DNA of 64,000 bases from Bradyrhizobium sp. CSS354 (GTDB lineage: Bacteria; Pseudomonadota; Alphaproteobacteria; Rhizobiales; Xanthobacteraceae): contig NZ_JAACFU010000011.1 in NCBI RefSeq assembly GCF_029051725.1, forward strand, positions 62,001 through 126,000, in the 5' to 3' direction. A program made the position numbers and the translations under genes. Shown here piece after piece: positions 28,487-37,447 of this stretch (positions are counted from its first letter, which is position 1; each line of letters opens with the position of its first letter). Under the pieces are notes generated by a model. The model made no database searches, had not been told where the DNA came from, and worked only from the letters and a program-made list of their open reading frames with translations.

Positions 28487-29014
28487 TCAGCGCATCGCGG
28501 CGCTTTTCGCGACCGCTTCCTCGACCGGCATCGCCGCGCGAAGCAGCAATTCCGCGGCTGCGGCGATATCGTCGAGATGGACGGTCGGCAGTCGGGTTTC
28601 AATGGCAACGTCAGCCGCGATCCCGAAAATTCCGGGATCATCGGGAAACAGCAACGGCTTGTCGTTGGCGGCGCGATGCACTTCGATCTTGCGATGCGGC
28701 TCGCGCTTGAAACCCTCGACCACGACGAGATCGACGGCCGACAATTTGCTCAACAGTTCCGGCAGACGCGGCTCCATCGCCCCGCGCAATTCGTGCATCA
28801 GGGCCCAGCGATTTGACGAAGCAACCAGCACCTCGGCCGCGCCGGCCTCGCGATGGCGCCAGGAATCCTTGCCGGGAACGTCGACGTCGAACTGGTGATG
28901 CGCATGCTTGATGACCGAGACGCGCAAGCCAAGCGCATTGAAATGCGGGATCAGCCGCGTCAACAGCGTGGTCTTGCCCGCACCGCTCCAGCCTGCAAGG
29001 CCGATGACTTTCAT
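28487..29014 (-). CDS. mobB: molybdopterin-guanine dinucleotide biosynthesis protein B
   Basis: 175 residues. The P-loop GWSGAGKTTLLTRL is at the N-terminus, followed by IKHAHHQFDVD, the family GTPase signature. MobB assists MobA in attaching GMP to Mo-MPT to give the bis-MGD cofactor used by FdsA. The ATG at 29014 puts the P-loop at the start; an open frame continues upstream through the dispersed palindrome and is not coding. Confidence 0.93.
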   Translation of the reverse strand: MKVIGLAGWSGAGKTTLLTRLIPHFNALGLRVSVIKHAHHQFDVDVPGKDSWRHREAGAAEVLVASSNRWALMHELRGAMEPRLPELLSKLSAVDLVVVEGFKREPHRKIEVHRAANDKPLLFPDDPGIFGIAADVAIETRLPTVHLDDIAAAAELLLRAAMPVEEAVAKSAAMR

Positions 29015-29067
29015 TCCAGCTCCGTCTCCGCGAGCGACCCGGTCCTTGATGGAACCACTCTCTCCTC

Positions 29068-29148
29068 CGTCATTGCGAGCGCAGCGAAGCAATCCAGGAA
29101 TGCATCCACGGCGGCAGCCTGGATTGCTTCGCTTCGCTCGCAATGACG
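29068..29148. repeat. dispersed palindrome, CGTCATTGCGAG family, copy 2
   Basis: Same outer arms as the copy at 19749 (CGTCATTGCGAG and CTCGCAATGACG) and the same inner AAGCAATCCAG / CTGGATTGCTT pair; about 81 bases. It fills most of the gap between divergent mobB and fdhD, where it must lie in or next to both 5' regions. Confidence 0.85.
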
Positions 29149-29222
29149 AATAGGCGGCATTTCGTTCTCTCGCTAGCATGCTTATATCGGCTTGACCCGA
29201 ATGTCATGCTAACGTCGCGGCC

Positions 29223-30113
29223 ATGATGAAGATCGACAAAGCCCCAGCGCCCCTGATCGTCCCCGACACCGAGGACCCGCGCCTCACCGAGAGCGTGACC
29301 GGGACCGACCAGTCCGGAGCCAGGATCGAGATCAAGGTGCCGGTGGAGCGCCCGCTGACGCTCTACCTGAATTCGCAGGAGATCGTCACCATGATGACGA
29401 TCGGCGACTATCCGGAATATCTGGCGCTGGGCTATTTGCTCAACCAGAACATGCTGAAATATAACGACGCGGTCACCGAGGTCGAATACGACGACGACCT
29501 CCAGGTGGTGGTGGTGCGCACCGAGCACCACACCAATTTCGAAGCCAAGCTGAAGAAGCGCACGCAGACTTCGGGCTGCGCGCAGGGCACCGCCTTCGGC
29601 GATCTGCTAGAGGCGGTCGAGAGCGTCGCGTTGCCGAAGGCGGAGCTGCGTACCTCCTGGCTCTACCAGATGACTCAGACCATCAACACGATGCCCTCGC
29701 TCTATCTGGAGGCCGGTGCGATCCACGGCTGCGTGCTCTGCAGGGAGGGCGAGCCGCTCTGCTACACCGAGGATGTCGGCCGTCACAACGCCGTCGACAA
29801 GATCGCGGGCTGGATGTACCGCCACGGCGTCGATGCGTCCGACAAGATCCTCTACACCACGGGACGGCTCACCTCCGAGATGGTGATCAAGACGGTCCGC
29901 ATGGGAATTCCAATTTTGGTATCGCGCTCCGGCTTCACCGCCTGGGGCGTCGATCTCGCCCGGCAGGTGGGCTTGACGCTGGTCGGCCGCGCACGCGGCA
30001 AACGGTTCATCGCGTTGTCGGGGCAAGAGCGCATCGTCTACGACCAGAACCTCGCTTATGTCGAGGAGGAATCGGCCAAGCACAAGCGCAAGGGTGAAGG
30101 TGGTGACGATTAG
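29223..30113 (+). CDS. fdhD: formate dehydrogenase sulfurtransferase
   Basis: 296 residues of FdhD, which transfers sulfur from a cysteine desulfurase to Mo-bis-MGD before insertion into formate dehydrogenase. Family blocks: ERPLTLYLNSQEIVTMM, GYLLNQ, GAIHGCVLC and CYTEDVGRHNAVDKI. The loop holding Cys121 and Cys124 in E. coli reads TSGCAQGT here, with a single Cys. The adjacent ATG at 29226 is an equal start. It is followed with a short overlap by mobA. Confidence 0.94.
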   Translation: MMKIDKAPAPLIVPDTEDPRLTESVTGTDQSGARIEIKVPVERPLTLYLNSQEIVTMMTIGDYPEYLALGYLLNQNMLKYNDAVTEVEYDDDLQVVVVRTEHHTNFEAKLKKRTQTSGCAQGTAFGDLLEAVESVALPKAELRTSWLYQMTQTINTMPSLYLEAGAIHGCVLCREGEPLCYTEDVGRHNAVDKIAGWMYRHGVDASDKILYTTGRLTSEMVIKTVRMGIPILVSRSGFTAWGVDLARQVGLTLVGRARGKRFIALSGQERIVYDQNLAYVEEESAKHKRKGEGGDD

Positions 30114-30735
30114 CTTTCCGACCACGCAAGGCGTGCTGCTCGCCGGCGGCCTCGCGCGGCGCATGGGCGGCGGCGACAAGCCGATGCGCACCATCGGTGG
30201 CCGCACCATCCTGGAACGCGTGATCGCGCGCCTATCGCCCCAATGCAGCGGGCTGATCCTCAATGCCAACGGCGATCCCGCCCGCTTCGCCGCGTTCGGT
30301 TTGCAGGTCGTCGCCGACGACGTGCCCGGCTTTCCCGGTCCGCTCGCCGGCATCCTGGCCGCGCTCGACTGGACCGCGGCGAACCGGCCTGAGGTAGAGT
30401 GGGTGCTCAGTGCCGCCGGCGATTGCCCGTTCCTGCCGCGCAATCTGGTCGCGCGCTTGCATGAAGAACGCCTCGCCGCGAATGCCGAGCTCGCCGTCGC
30501 GGCATCAGGCGGCCAGTCGCATCCGGTGATAGGCTTGTGGCGCGTTGGCTTGCGCGACGAACTGCGTCACGCGCTGGTGGTCGAGGATCTCCGCAAGATC
30601 GACCGCTGGACCGCGCGCTACCCGCTCGCGACGGTGACGTGGCAGACCGAGCCGCTCGATGCGTTCTTCAATGCCAACACGGTCGAGGATATCGCGGAAG
30701 CCGAGCGGCTGGCCGCACTGGATGCGGCGTCTTAA
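30103..30735 (+). CDS. mobA: molybdenum cofactor guanylyltransferase
   Basis: About 210 residues. The nucleotidyltransferase start VLLAGGLARRMGGGDKP is intact, and ENTH-type family blocks PGPLAGILAAL and AAGDCPFLP follow. It links GMP to Mo-molybdopterin. No ATG fits: the in-frame ATG at 30058 would overlap fdhD by 56 bases, so I use the GTG at 30103 with AGGGTGAAGG upstream (GTG at 30094 or 30100 is possible). The overlap with fdhD indicates translational coupling. Confidence 0.88.
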   Translation: MTISFPTTQGVLLAGGLARRMGGGDKPMRTIGGRTILERVIARLSPQCSGLILNANGDPARFAAFGLQVVADDVPGFPGPLAGILAALDWTAANRPEVEWVLSAAGDCPFLPRNLVARLHEERLAANAELAVAASGGQSHPVIGLWRVGLRDELRHALVVEDLRKIDRWTARYPLATVTWQTEPLDAFFNANTVEDIAEAERLAALDAAS

Positions 30736-30742
30736 TCAAGCT

Positions 30743-32692
30743 CTACGCCGGCCGGAAGCCGGCGCGCTCCAGTGCCGCACGCGCCTCGTCCGAGCTGAGT
30801 GCGGCGAGAAAGGCCTGCACCGCAGGACGCTGCTTGCGCGCTGTGACCAGCGCGAAGTCGTAATGTTCCTCCGCGAGGGGAATGAAACCGAGGCCGACCG
30901 CATGGGCGACTGGCGCAATGGTCATGCCCCAGTCGGCGCGGTGCTGTGCGACCGCCGCGGCCACCGCATTGTGCGAGCGTGGCTGGTTCCAATAGCCTTC
31001 CGGGCGCGCACCACCGAGCAAGCGATCGATCAGGATGCGCGTGCCGGCGCCCTGGTTGCGGTTGACCATGATGCAGGAGGGATCAGCGAGCGCCGCGACG
31101 ACGGCGTCCTTCGCGCTGTGGCCTTCGAAACGCTTGTCTCCCTTGCGGAACACGATGCCCTGCATCCTTCGCCAGCCTGGCACGAGCTCGAGTCCTTCGA
31201 CGAGGTAAGGCGTATTGTAGGTCTCGGTCCTGTCGTCGAATAGATGGATCGGCGCCAGATCGCATTCGCCGCGCCGTGCCGCCGCAAGTCCGCCGAGACT
31301 GCCGACCGCGATCGAACGCACGGTCAGGCCGGCATGCGCGAGTTGCGCCGTGACGAGATCGAGTCCGGTACAATGGCTGCCGACGATGACGAGATCGGGC
31401 ACCCGCACGTGCGGCGTGAAGAGCGTCACCTCGGCCTCGGTTCCGGCCGGCATCTGGTCGGCGAGCGCGTCGATGCGCAGAAAACCGTCGGCCTGCGCGA
31501 ACGACGTGATCGCACCGGATCCCTTGCCGGAGGGATAGGCGATCAAGCCGTCCTTGCCTTCCACCAGCGAGACCATGACGAATTCGGTGCGGCCGAGCTC
31601 GGACGCAATGCGCACCGGCACGGTCGCGCTCACCCTGGCATCGGCGCGTGGGGGCAATCCCGCAATCTTGCGCAGCACGGGCACGATCATGTCGTGGAAG
31701 GTGAACATCGCCGAGGTCGGAAAACCCGGCAGGATCACCACCGGCTTGCCGTCGCACACCGCAAGACACAGCGGCTTGCCGGGCTTGAGCGCGATGCCAT
31801 GCGCGATGATGCCGGGCTGGCCGAGCCGGCCGATGATGCGATGGGAGAGATCGCCCGCGCCTTTCGACGTGCCGCCGGAGAGCACCAGCATGTCGGCGTC
31901 CGCAAGCGCACGCCGCATGGCGGCTTCGAGCTGGGCTTCGTCGTCGGGAATGGCGCCGAGGAACACCGCTTCACCGCCGTTCTCGTCGATCGCAGCAGTG
32001 ACGATCGCGCCGTTGGTGTCGTAGATCGCAGCAGGCGCGAGCACCTCGCCCGGCTGAACCAGTTCGTCGCCGGTGGAGATCACGGCCACACGAGGTTTGC
32101 GCACGACGCGCACTTCGGCAATACCGCAAGCCGCCAGCATGCCGACCTCGCGCGAGCCGATGATCGTGCCGGCGCGCAGCAGCGCCTCGCCGCGCGCGAT
32201 ATCGGATCCTGCGTAGGATATGAATTGCCCGGGCGAGGCCGCGCGACGGACCTCGATCGCACCCGATCCGGCCGGCTGGGTATGCTCGACCATGACCACG
32301 GCATCGGCACCGCGCGGCAGCGGACCGCCGGTGGCAATCGCCGTTGCCGTTCCCGCCGCCACTTGCAGCGCCGGGACGGTGCCGCAGTGAATGGTCTCGC
32401 CATTCAACCCGAGGCGAACCGGCGCGCCTTCGCCGGCTGTCGCAAGGTCCGCCGAGCGCACCGCAAAGCCGTCGACATTGGAACGGTCGAACGGCGGCAC
32501 GTCGATCGGCGCAGTGATGTCGTCAGCGAGCGACGCACCGAGCGCAGCACCGAGTTTGCGCGTTTCGCTCAAAAGAGCGCGCGGGAACAGCGCGGCCTCG
32601 AAGCGAGCCAGGGCCTCCTCGCGGGAAAGGATTTTGAGGAACTGTTCCTGTTCGAGCGCGCTGCGGACTTGCGATTGCGGGATCACGGTCAT
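30743..32692 (-). CDS. MoeA domain fused to a periplasmic-binding-protein-like domain
   Basis: 649 residues. Residues 1-420 are a MoeA-type domain (RSNVDGFAVRSADLA, VISTGDELVQPGE, LSGGTSKGAGDL, LPGFPTSAMFTF). Residues 430-649 resemble the COG1910 periplasmic-binding-like domain (VGSHCTGLDLVTAQLA, HLFDDRTETYNTPYL, NRNQGAGTRILIDRLLGG). No signal peptide, so it acts in the cytoplasm, plausibly sensing or holding a molybdate/tungstate-type ligand while acting on molybdopterin. It is nearly convergent with mobA and follows the second MoeA-like gene by 12 bases. Confidence 0.9.
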   Translation of the reverse strand: MTVIPQSQVRSALEQEQFLKILSREEALARFEAALFPRALLSETRKLGAALGASLADDITAPIDVPPFDRSNVDGFAVRSADLATAGEGAPVRLGLNGETIHCGTVPALQVAAGTATAIATGGPLPRGADAVVMVEHTQPAGSGAIEVRRAASPGQFISYAGSDIARGEALLRAGTIIGSREVGMLAACGIAEVRVVRKPRVAVISTGDELVQPGEVLAPAAIYDTNGAIVTAAIDENGGEAVFLGAIPDDEAQLEAAMRRALADADMLVLSGGTSKGAGDLSHRIIGRLGQPGIIAHGIALKPGKPLCLAVCDGKPVVILPGFPTSAMFTFHDMIVPVLRKIAGLPPRADARVSATVPVRIASELGRTEFVMVSLVEGKDGLIAYPSGKGSGAITSFAQADGFLRIDALADQMPAGTEAEVTLFTPHVRVPDLVIVGSHCTGLDLVTAQLAHAGLTVRSIAVGSLGGLAAARRGECDLAPIHLFDDRTETYNTPYLVEGLELVPGWRRMQGIVFRKGDKRFEGHSAKDAVVAALADPSCIMVNRNQGAGTRILIDRLLGGARPEGYWNQPRSHNAVAAAVAQHRADWGMTIAPVAHAVGLGFIPLAEEHYDFALVTARKQRPAVQAFLAALSSDEARAALERAGFRPA

Positions 32693-32704
32693 GCTAAACC
32701 CATA

Positions 32705-33817
32705 TCATTCCCGCATTAGATAGGCATCGACCGGCGCGCCCGCTGCAAATCCCTCGTGACTGGCGGGAACGAGCAGCCATGCATCCGCACGGGCAATTGC
32801 CTGGAGCGGCCATTCTCCTACCGCAAGCGGCACCCACGCACGATGTTCCTCGGCCAGCAGGACCATTTCGGCGATGCCGACGCTGGATGCAATTTTTCGC
32901 GCGAGCGGCAAGTTCATCTGTCGGCGCGGCAGCCGCGCCGATAGCCGGTCTACGAGCGGCCGCACGAGCGCGAGCCAGACCGCGAGCGCATGATCCGGCG
33001 ATCCGGGCAAGGCGACGACAGGAATGGTTCCGAGCCGCCCGACCGCGGCGGTGCGTCCGGGCTGGAGCGCAAGACCATGGGCGATCACGTCACCATGCTG
33101 GGCCAGCGCCGTGGCCGCTGCATCCTTGCGACCGACACCGCTGCCGCCGATCGTCAGCAGGAGATCGCAGGTGGGCGCACCGAATGCCGCCGCGATCGAT
33201 CCCGCATCGCGCGCGCCGGCCTCGCTCGTTTGCACATCCAGTCCTGCGGCGCGTGCGATGTCCGCAATCAAATGCATGGTCACTGTTGCACCTGATACAT
33301 TGGCAATGCCCAGTCGCGGGCGGCGCACGCTCAGCCGGTCCAGTCCGGCAGCACGCGCGAGCAACAGAGCGGCAGGACAGATCGGATTCCCCTCTGCCGC
33401 GGCAGGCGTTCGTCCGTCAATGTCGCTTCCCGCACGCCTGACGCCCTGCCCCGGCACGCCCTCCGCCAGCACCTGGGCGAGCGGACCAGACAGCTCGACT
33501 GCGTCGGCATCGAGCACGCAGTCGCATCCCGCGGGCATCGCGTCGCCGGCATCGACCCAGGCGGGCGCCGTTGCGAGAGGCAGCGGTGAATAGGAGGACG
33601 CACCGACCAGATCATTGGCGCATAACGCCCAGCCGTCCGCGGCAGCGACGTCGCGAGGCGGTCGGGCTGCGAGCAGCGGATTGCCGGCCGCGATACAGCC
33701 GGCCGCTTCACTCAGCGGCAACTCCACCGGCGCGAGCGGATCAAGCCCTGTCAGCAACGCAGCGAGCGCGGCGTCGAGCGGCGTCAGCGATTGCGGCAGG
33801 CGCTGGGTCATGCGCAT
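32705..33817 (-). CDS. divergent MoeA-like molybdopterin-binding protein
   Basis: 370 residues. Weak but recognisable MoeA features: VAAADGWALCANDL near residue 58, a DLLLTIGGSGVGRKDA block (about 220) and VVALPGSPDHALAVW (about 270). It is shorter and more diverged than moeA, with the STGDE block replaced (LGIANVSGATV). It probably binds molybdopterin, but transfer activity is uncertain. It is in series with the upstream binding-protein gene and the downstream MoeA-PBP fusion. Confidence 0.82.
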   Translation of the reverse strand: MRMTQRLPQSLTPLDAALAALLTGLDPLAPVELPLSEAAGCIAAGNPLLAARPPRDVAAADGWALCANDLVGASSYSPLPLATAPAWVDAGDAMPAGCDCVLDADAVELSGPLAQVLAEGVPGQGVRRAGSDIDGRTPAAAEGNPICPAALLLARAAGLDRLSVRRPRLGIANVSGATVTMHLIADIARAAGLDVQTSEAGARDAGSIAAAFGAPTCDLLLTIGGSGVGRKDAAATALAQHGDVIAHGLALQPGRTAAVGRLGTIPVVALPGSPDHALAVWLALVRPLVDRLSARLPRRQMNLPLARKIASSVGIAEMVLLAEEHRAWVPLAVGEWPLQAIARADAWLLVPASHEGFAAGAPVDAYLMRE

Positions 33818-33864
33818 GGTGGACCACGCATCGCCCGGTTTGGCAACCGCTGGCGATACGAACG

Positions 33865-34698
33865 TCAGCCGCCCGACTTGTCCGCATTGGGGAAGAATAG
33901 TTGTTGTCCGTCGACCTTGTATCCGGCGATCGTCGCCTGTCCGTCGGGCGAGATCAGCCAGTCGACGAAGTCTTGCCCCAGCTCCTTCTTGACGTTCGGA
34001 AACTTCGCGGGGTTCACCAGCATCACGCCGTACTGATTGAGCAGCCGCTTGTCGCCTTCGACGACGATGTCGAGATCGCCGCGTTCCCGAAAAGCGATCC
34101 AGCTGCCACGGTCGGACAGCACATAGGCGTTCGCCGCGCGCGCTGCGTCGAGGGCTGAGGCCATGTCCTGCTTGGCTTCGCGATACCAGGCACCCTTGGT
34201 GCGGGCGATGTCGATGCCGGCAACGATCCAGAGCGCGAGCTCCGCGGCATGCGTGCCCGAGCGGTCCCCGCGCGTCACGAACGGCACGCCCTTGGCCTCG
34301 ATCGCCTTCAGCGCGGTCGCGATGTCCTTGCCCTTGACGCCGGCGGGGTCGCTCTTCGGACCGATCAGTACATAGTCGTTGTACATCACGTCAAAGCGCT
34401 TCACCGCAAAACCGTCGGCAACGAATTTCTCCTCCTGCGGCCGCGCATGCATCAGCACGACGTCGACTTCGCCCCTTCGTGCCCCCTCGAGCACCTCGTC
34501 GGCGCGCCGCGCGATCACCGTCACCTCGATGCCGGTCTTGTCACGGAATATCGGCAGCAGATAGTCGAGCAGGCCGGACTCCTGCGTCGCTGAGGTCGTG
34601 GCGAGCACGATCGCGCGGTCCTCCGCGGATGACGCCGCAACGCCTGCGGCGAGGCCGCAGACAAGCGCGAATGCAACAGAGAGGCGGCGGACGGCCAT
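33865..34698 (-). CDS. tungstate/molybdate-type ABC substrate-binding protein
   Basis: 277 residues with a signal peptide (cleavage near ASS-AED) and a TupA-like body: LATTSATQESGLLDYLLPIF, RGDRSGTHAAELALW and a C-terminal DFVDWLISPDGQATIAGYKV. The family binds tungstate or molybdate in the periplasm. No permease or ATPase gene lies beside it, which is unusual. The ATG at 34698 is used because the signal peptide starts there. First gene of an operon with the two MoeA-like genes. Confidence 0.87.
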   Translation of the reverse strand: MAVRRLSVAFALVCGLAAGVAASSAEDRAIVLATTSATQESGLLDYLLPIFRDKTGIEVTVIARRADEVLEGARRGEVDVVLMHARPQEEKFVADGFAVKRFDVMYNDYVLIGPKSDPAGVKGKDIATALKAIEAKGVPFVTRGDRSGTHAAELALWIVAGIDIARTKGAWYREAKQDMASALDAARAANAYVLSDRGSWIAFRERGDLDIVVEGDKRLLNQYGVMLVNPAKFPNVKKELGQDFVDWLISPDGQATIAGYKVDGQQLFFPNADKSGG

Positions 34699-35098
34699 GA
34701 TCGGGTTCCCACTGGCTATGACGCGATCATGATGATGATCGATTGCGCCGCACTCGTGACGCGGTTGCTCGTTGCAGCGCCGGATACGAACAACAAAAGA
34801 TAGAGCGCGGATCAAACCACTACCGGCGACAGACTTACCCTGCGCACCGCGCGCCGACAATTCGGGAAATCTCGGCAACGGCGGAGCGGCATGCCGATTG
34901 CAGTTGCGCACGCGACAGCCGCACAATCCGCACCACGCGAGCGATTCAGGATCGTTCACCAAAGCAGGGATCGCGCGTGAGGATGTGTTGCAAAGCAGCG
35001 AGATGATCGGGCATGGTCGTGGCGGACAAAACTTGAAATGCAGAATTCCACCTGCGTCGAACGTCAAAAAGAAGCAAGAATTTGCATAGGAATGCAGG
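34699..35098. promoter_or_regulatory. 400-base divergent regulatory gap with an inverted repeat
   Basis: Between the TupA-like gene and the HTH-PBP regulator. It holds one clear dyad, CGATCAT (34724-34730) and ATGATCG (34735-34741) with a four-base spacer, 26 bases upstream of the binding-protein start and well placed as an operator. No gene is supported in the rest. Confidence 0.45.
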
Positions 35099-35992
35099 AT
35101 GGAATTCCTGACGACCAGCGAAGCCGCCGACTATCTTCGGCTCGGCGAACGCAAGCTATACGAACTCGTCACCACCGGTGCGATCCCCTGCACCAAGGTG
35201 ACCGGAAAGTGGCTCTTCCCGCGGCACGAGCTCGACCTCTGGGTGCTGTCCGGACTGGCGCGTCCGGCCGGCATGCTGATCGCCGAGCCGCCGCCGGTCG
35301 TCGGCGGCAGCCAGGACGAGCTTCTGGATTGGGGTCTGCGCGAATCCGGCTCGGGGCTGGGATCGATGAGCGAGGGCAGCGCGCGCGGGCTCAAGCGACT
35401 GCAGCGGGACGAGGTGATGGCCGTGGCAATGCACTTCCACAGCCTCGATGCCGGCGGCAATCTCGCCGCCGACGCCAATGCGACGGTCCTGCGAGATGCT
35501 CCGGACCTGCATGATGCATTGCTGGTCGCGTTCGTGCGCCGCGAGCAGGGTCTCGTGCTGCCGCCGGGCAATCCCAAGCGGCTGCGCGGCCTGTCCGACG
35601 TACTCGCGCTCGGGGCCAGGATGGCGATGCGGCAACAGGGCACGGGCGCGCAAATGCTACTGGATGTGCTGCTGAAGCGCGCCGGCGCTTCGACGCGCGA
35701 TTTGCGCCGGATCGAGACGCCGGCCCTGACCGGGCCGGATCTCGCGGAGATCGTCCGCGCGGGACAAGCCGATTGCGGAATCGCGACGCGTGCGTCGGCG
35801 CGCTCGGCCGGCCTCGATTTCGTGCCGCTGGTCTGGGAGAACTTCGACCTCGCGATGCGGCAGCGCAGCTACTTCCGCCCCGCCATGCAGGGCCTGATCC
35901 GGTTCCTCAGCGAAAAGCGGTTGCTCCAGCGCGCCGAGGAGCTGACCGGCTACGATCCCTCGCCGGCCGGACAGATCCGCTTCGCCGGCTGA
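35099..35992 (+). CDS. HTH (excisionase-type) regulator with PBP-like ligand domain
   Basis: 297 residues. The N-terminal 55 residues are a MerR/excisionase-type helix-turn-helix (EFLTTSEAADYLRLGERKLY). The rest resembles the COG1910 periplasmic-binding-like domain (AFVRREQGLVLPPGNPKRL, RQQGTGAQMLLDVLL, DCGIATRASARSAGLDFVPL). It is the same kind of ligand domain as the C-terminus of the nearby MoeA fusion. Its divergent position suggests it senses molybdate, tungstate or molybdopterin and controls the TupA/MoeA operon; this is inference. Confidence 0.83.
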   Translation: MEFLTTSEAADYLRLGERKLYELVTTGAIPCTKVTGKWLFPRHELDLWVLSGLARPAGMLIAEPPPVVGGSQDELLDWGLRESGSGLGSMSEGSARGLKRLQRDEVMAVAMHFHSLDAGGNLAADANATVLRDAPDLHDALLVAFVRREQGLVLPPGNPKRLRGLSDVLALGARMAMRQQGTGAQMLLDVLLKRAGASTRDLRRIETPALTGPDLAEIVRAGQADCGIATRASARSAGLDFVPLVWENFDLAMRQRSYFRPAMQGLIRFLSEKRLLQRAEELTGYDPSPAGQIRFAG

Positions 35993-36089
35993 CGTTGACG
36001 CCCGCCCCCAAATAGTTGCAAAAGAAACCAATTCAGCCGGGCATACCCGGGGCACACCGGCCAACGCGCCGGATCAGGGGAGGACAAAC

Positions 36090-37319
36090 GTGAAGCCAAC
36101 GAGATTTGGACTGCCGGTCGCTGCCGGCTTTGCAGCGACGTTCGTGGCAGCAACACTGCTGCCGGGCGCCGCATTGGCGCAGGTGTCCGACGACGTCGTC
36201 AAGATCGGCGTGCTCACCGACATGAACGGTCCGGCCTCGGCGCCGACCGGCCAGGGCTCGGTGACGGCGGCGCAGATGGCGATCGACGATTTCGGCGGCA
36301 CCGTGCTCGGCAAGCCGATCAGCATCGTCGTCGGCGACCACCAGCTCAAGGCCGATATCGGCGGCGCGATTGCACGGCGCTGGTACGACGTCGACCAGGT
36401 CGATCTGATCGTCGACGTGCCTGTCTCCGCGGTCGGACTCGCGGTGCAGAACATGGCCAACGAGAAGAAGCGGCTGTTCATCACCCACTCCACCGGCACC
36501 GCGGACTTCCACGGCAAGTTCTGTTCGCCTTACGCGATCCAGTGGGTGTTCGACACCCGCGCGCTCGCGGTCGGCACCGCGGACGCGGTGGTCAAGCGCG
36601 GCGGCGACAGCTGGTTCTTCATCACCGACGACTATGCCTTCGGCCATTCGCTGGAGCGCGACGCCTCGGCGGTGGTGACCGCCAATGGCGGCAAGGTGCT
36701 GGGCTCGGTGAAGCCGCCGCTGGCAACCCCCGACCTCTCCTCGTTCGTGCTGCAGGCGCAGGCCTCGAAGGCCAAGATCATCGGCATCGCGGCGGGTCCG
36801 CCCAACAACATGAACGAGATCAAGACCGGCTCCGAATTCGGCGTGTTCAAGGGCGGCCAGCAGATGGCGGCACTGCTGGCGCTGATCACCGACATTCATG
36901 GCCTCGGCCTGCAGGCCGCCCAAGGGCTGTTGCTGACGACCTCGTTCTATTGGGACCTGGACGACAAGACCCGCGAATGGTCGAAGCGCTACTTCGCCAA
37001 GATGAACAAGATGCCGTCGATGTGGCAGGCCGGCGTCTATTCGAGCGTGATGCACTATCTCAACGCCATCAAGGACACCGGCACCGACGATCCGCTCAAG
37101 GTCGCCGCCAAGATGCGGGAAAAGCCGATCGAGGATTTCTTCGCCCGCAACGGCCGCTTACGCGATGACAATCTGATGGTGCACGACCTCTGGCTGGTGC
37201 AGGTGAAGACGCCGGAGGAAAGCAAATATCCGTGGGACTATTACAAGATCCTCACGACGATCTCGGGCGACAAGGCGTTCGGTCCGCCGGACCCGGCATG
37301 CGCGATGGTGAAGAAATGA
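36090..37319 (+). CDS. branched-chain-amino-acid-type ABC substrate-binding protein
   Basis: 409 residues, starting at GTG behind a strong GGGGAGGA site. The signal peptide ends near ALA-Q; the mature part is a Peripla_BP_6/LivK-like fold (VVKIGVLTDMNGPASAPTG, YDVDQVDLIVDVPVSAVGLA, FITDDYAFGHSLE). Such proteins bind amino acids, amides or aromatic acids. No permease or ATPase is adjacent, so it is an orphan component, and the ligand cannot be read from sequence. Confidence 0.88.
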   Translation: MKPTRFGLPVAAGFAATFVAATLLPGAALAQVSDDVVKIGVLTDMNGPASAPTGQGSVTAAQMAIDDFGGTVLGKPISIVVGDHQLKADIGGAIARRWYDVDQVDLIVDVPVSAVGLAVQNMANEKKRLFITHSTGTADFHGKFCSPYAIQWVFDTRALAVGTADAVVKRGGDSWFFITDDYAFGHSLERDASAVVTANGGKVLGSVKPPLATPDLSSFVLQAQASKAKIIGIAAGPPNNMNEIKTGSEFGVFKGGQQMAALLALITDIHGLGLQAAQGLLLTTSFYWDLDDKTREWSKRYFAKMNKMPSMWQAGVYSSVMHYLNAIKDTGTDDPLKVAAKMREKPIEDFFARNGRLRDDNLMVHDLWLVQVKTPEESKYPWDYYKILTTISGDKAFGPPDPACAMVKK

Positions 37320-37344
37320 CCGCGTAGCGACGCGCGAGAGAAGT

Positions 37345-37427
37345 CGTCATGGCCGGGCTTGTCCCGGCCATCCACGATCTCCGTGCGGCCAAGAACGTGG
37401 ATGCCCGGGACAAGCCCGGGCATGACG
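37345..37427. repeat. dispersed palindrome, CGTCATGGCCGGG family
   Basis: Arms CGTCATGGCCGGGCTTGTC and the complementary GACAAGCCCGGGCATGACG enclose a second pair, CCATCCACG and CGTGGATG. About 83 bases between two convergent genes; it could act as a bidirectional terminator. Different in sequence from the CGTCATTGCGAG repeats. Confidence 0.8.
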
Positions 37428-37447
37428 ATTGTGGGTACAGCCGCTCG

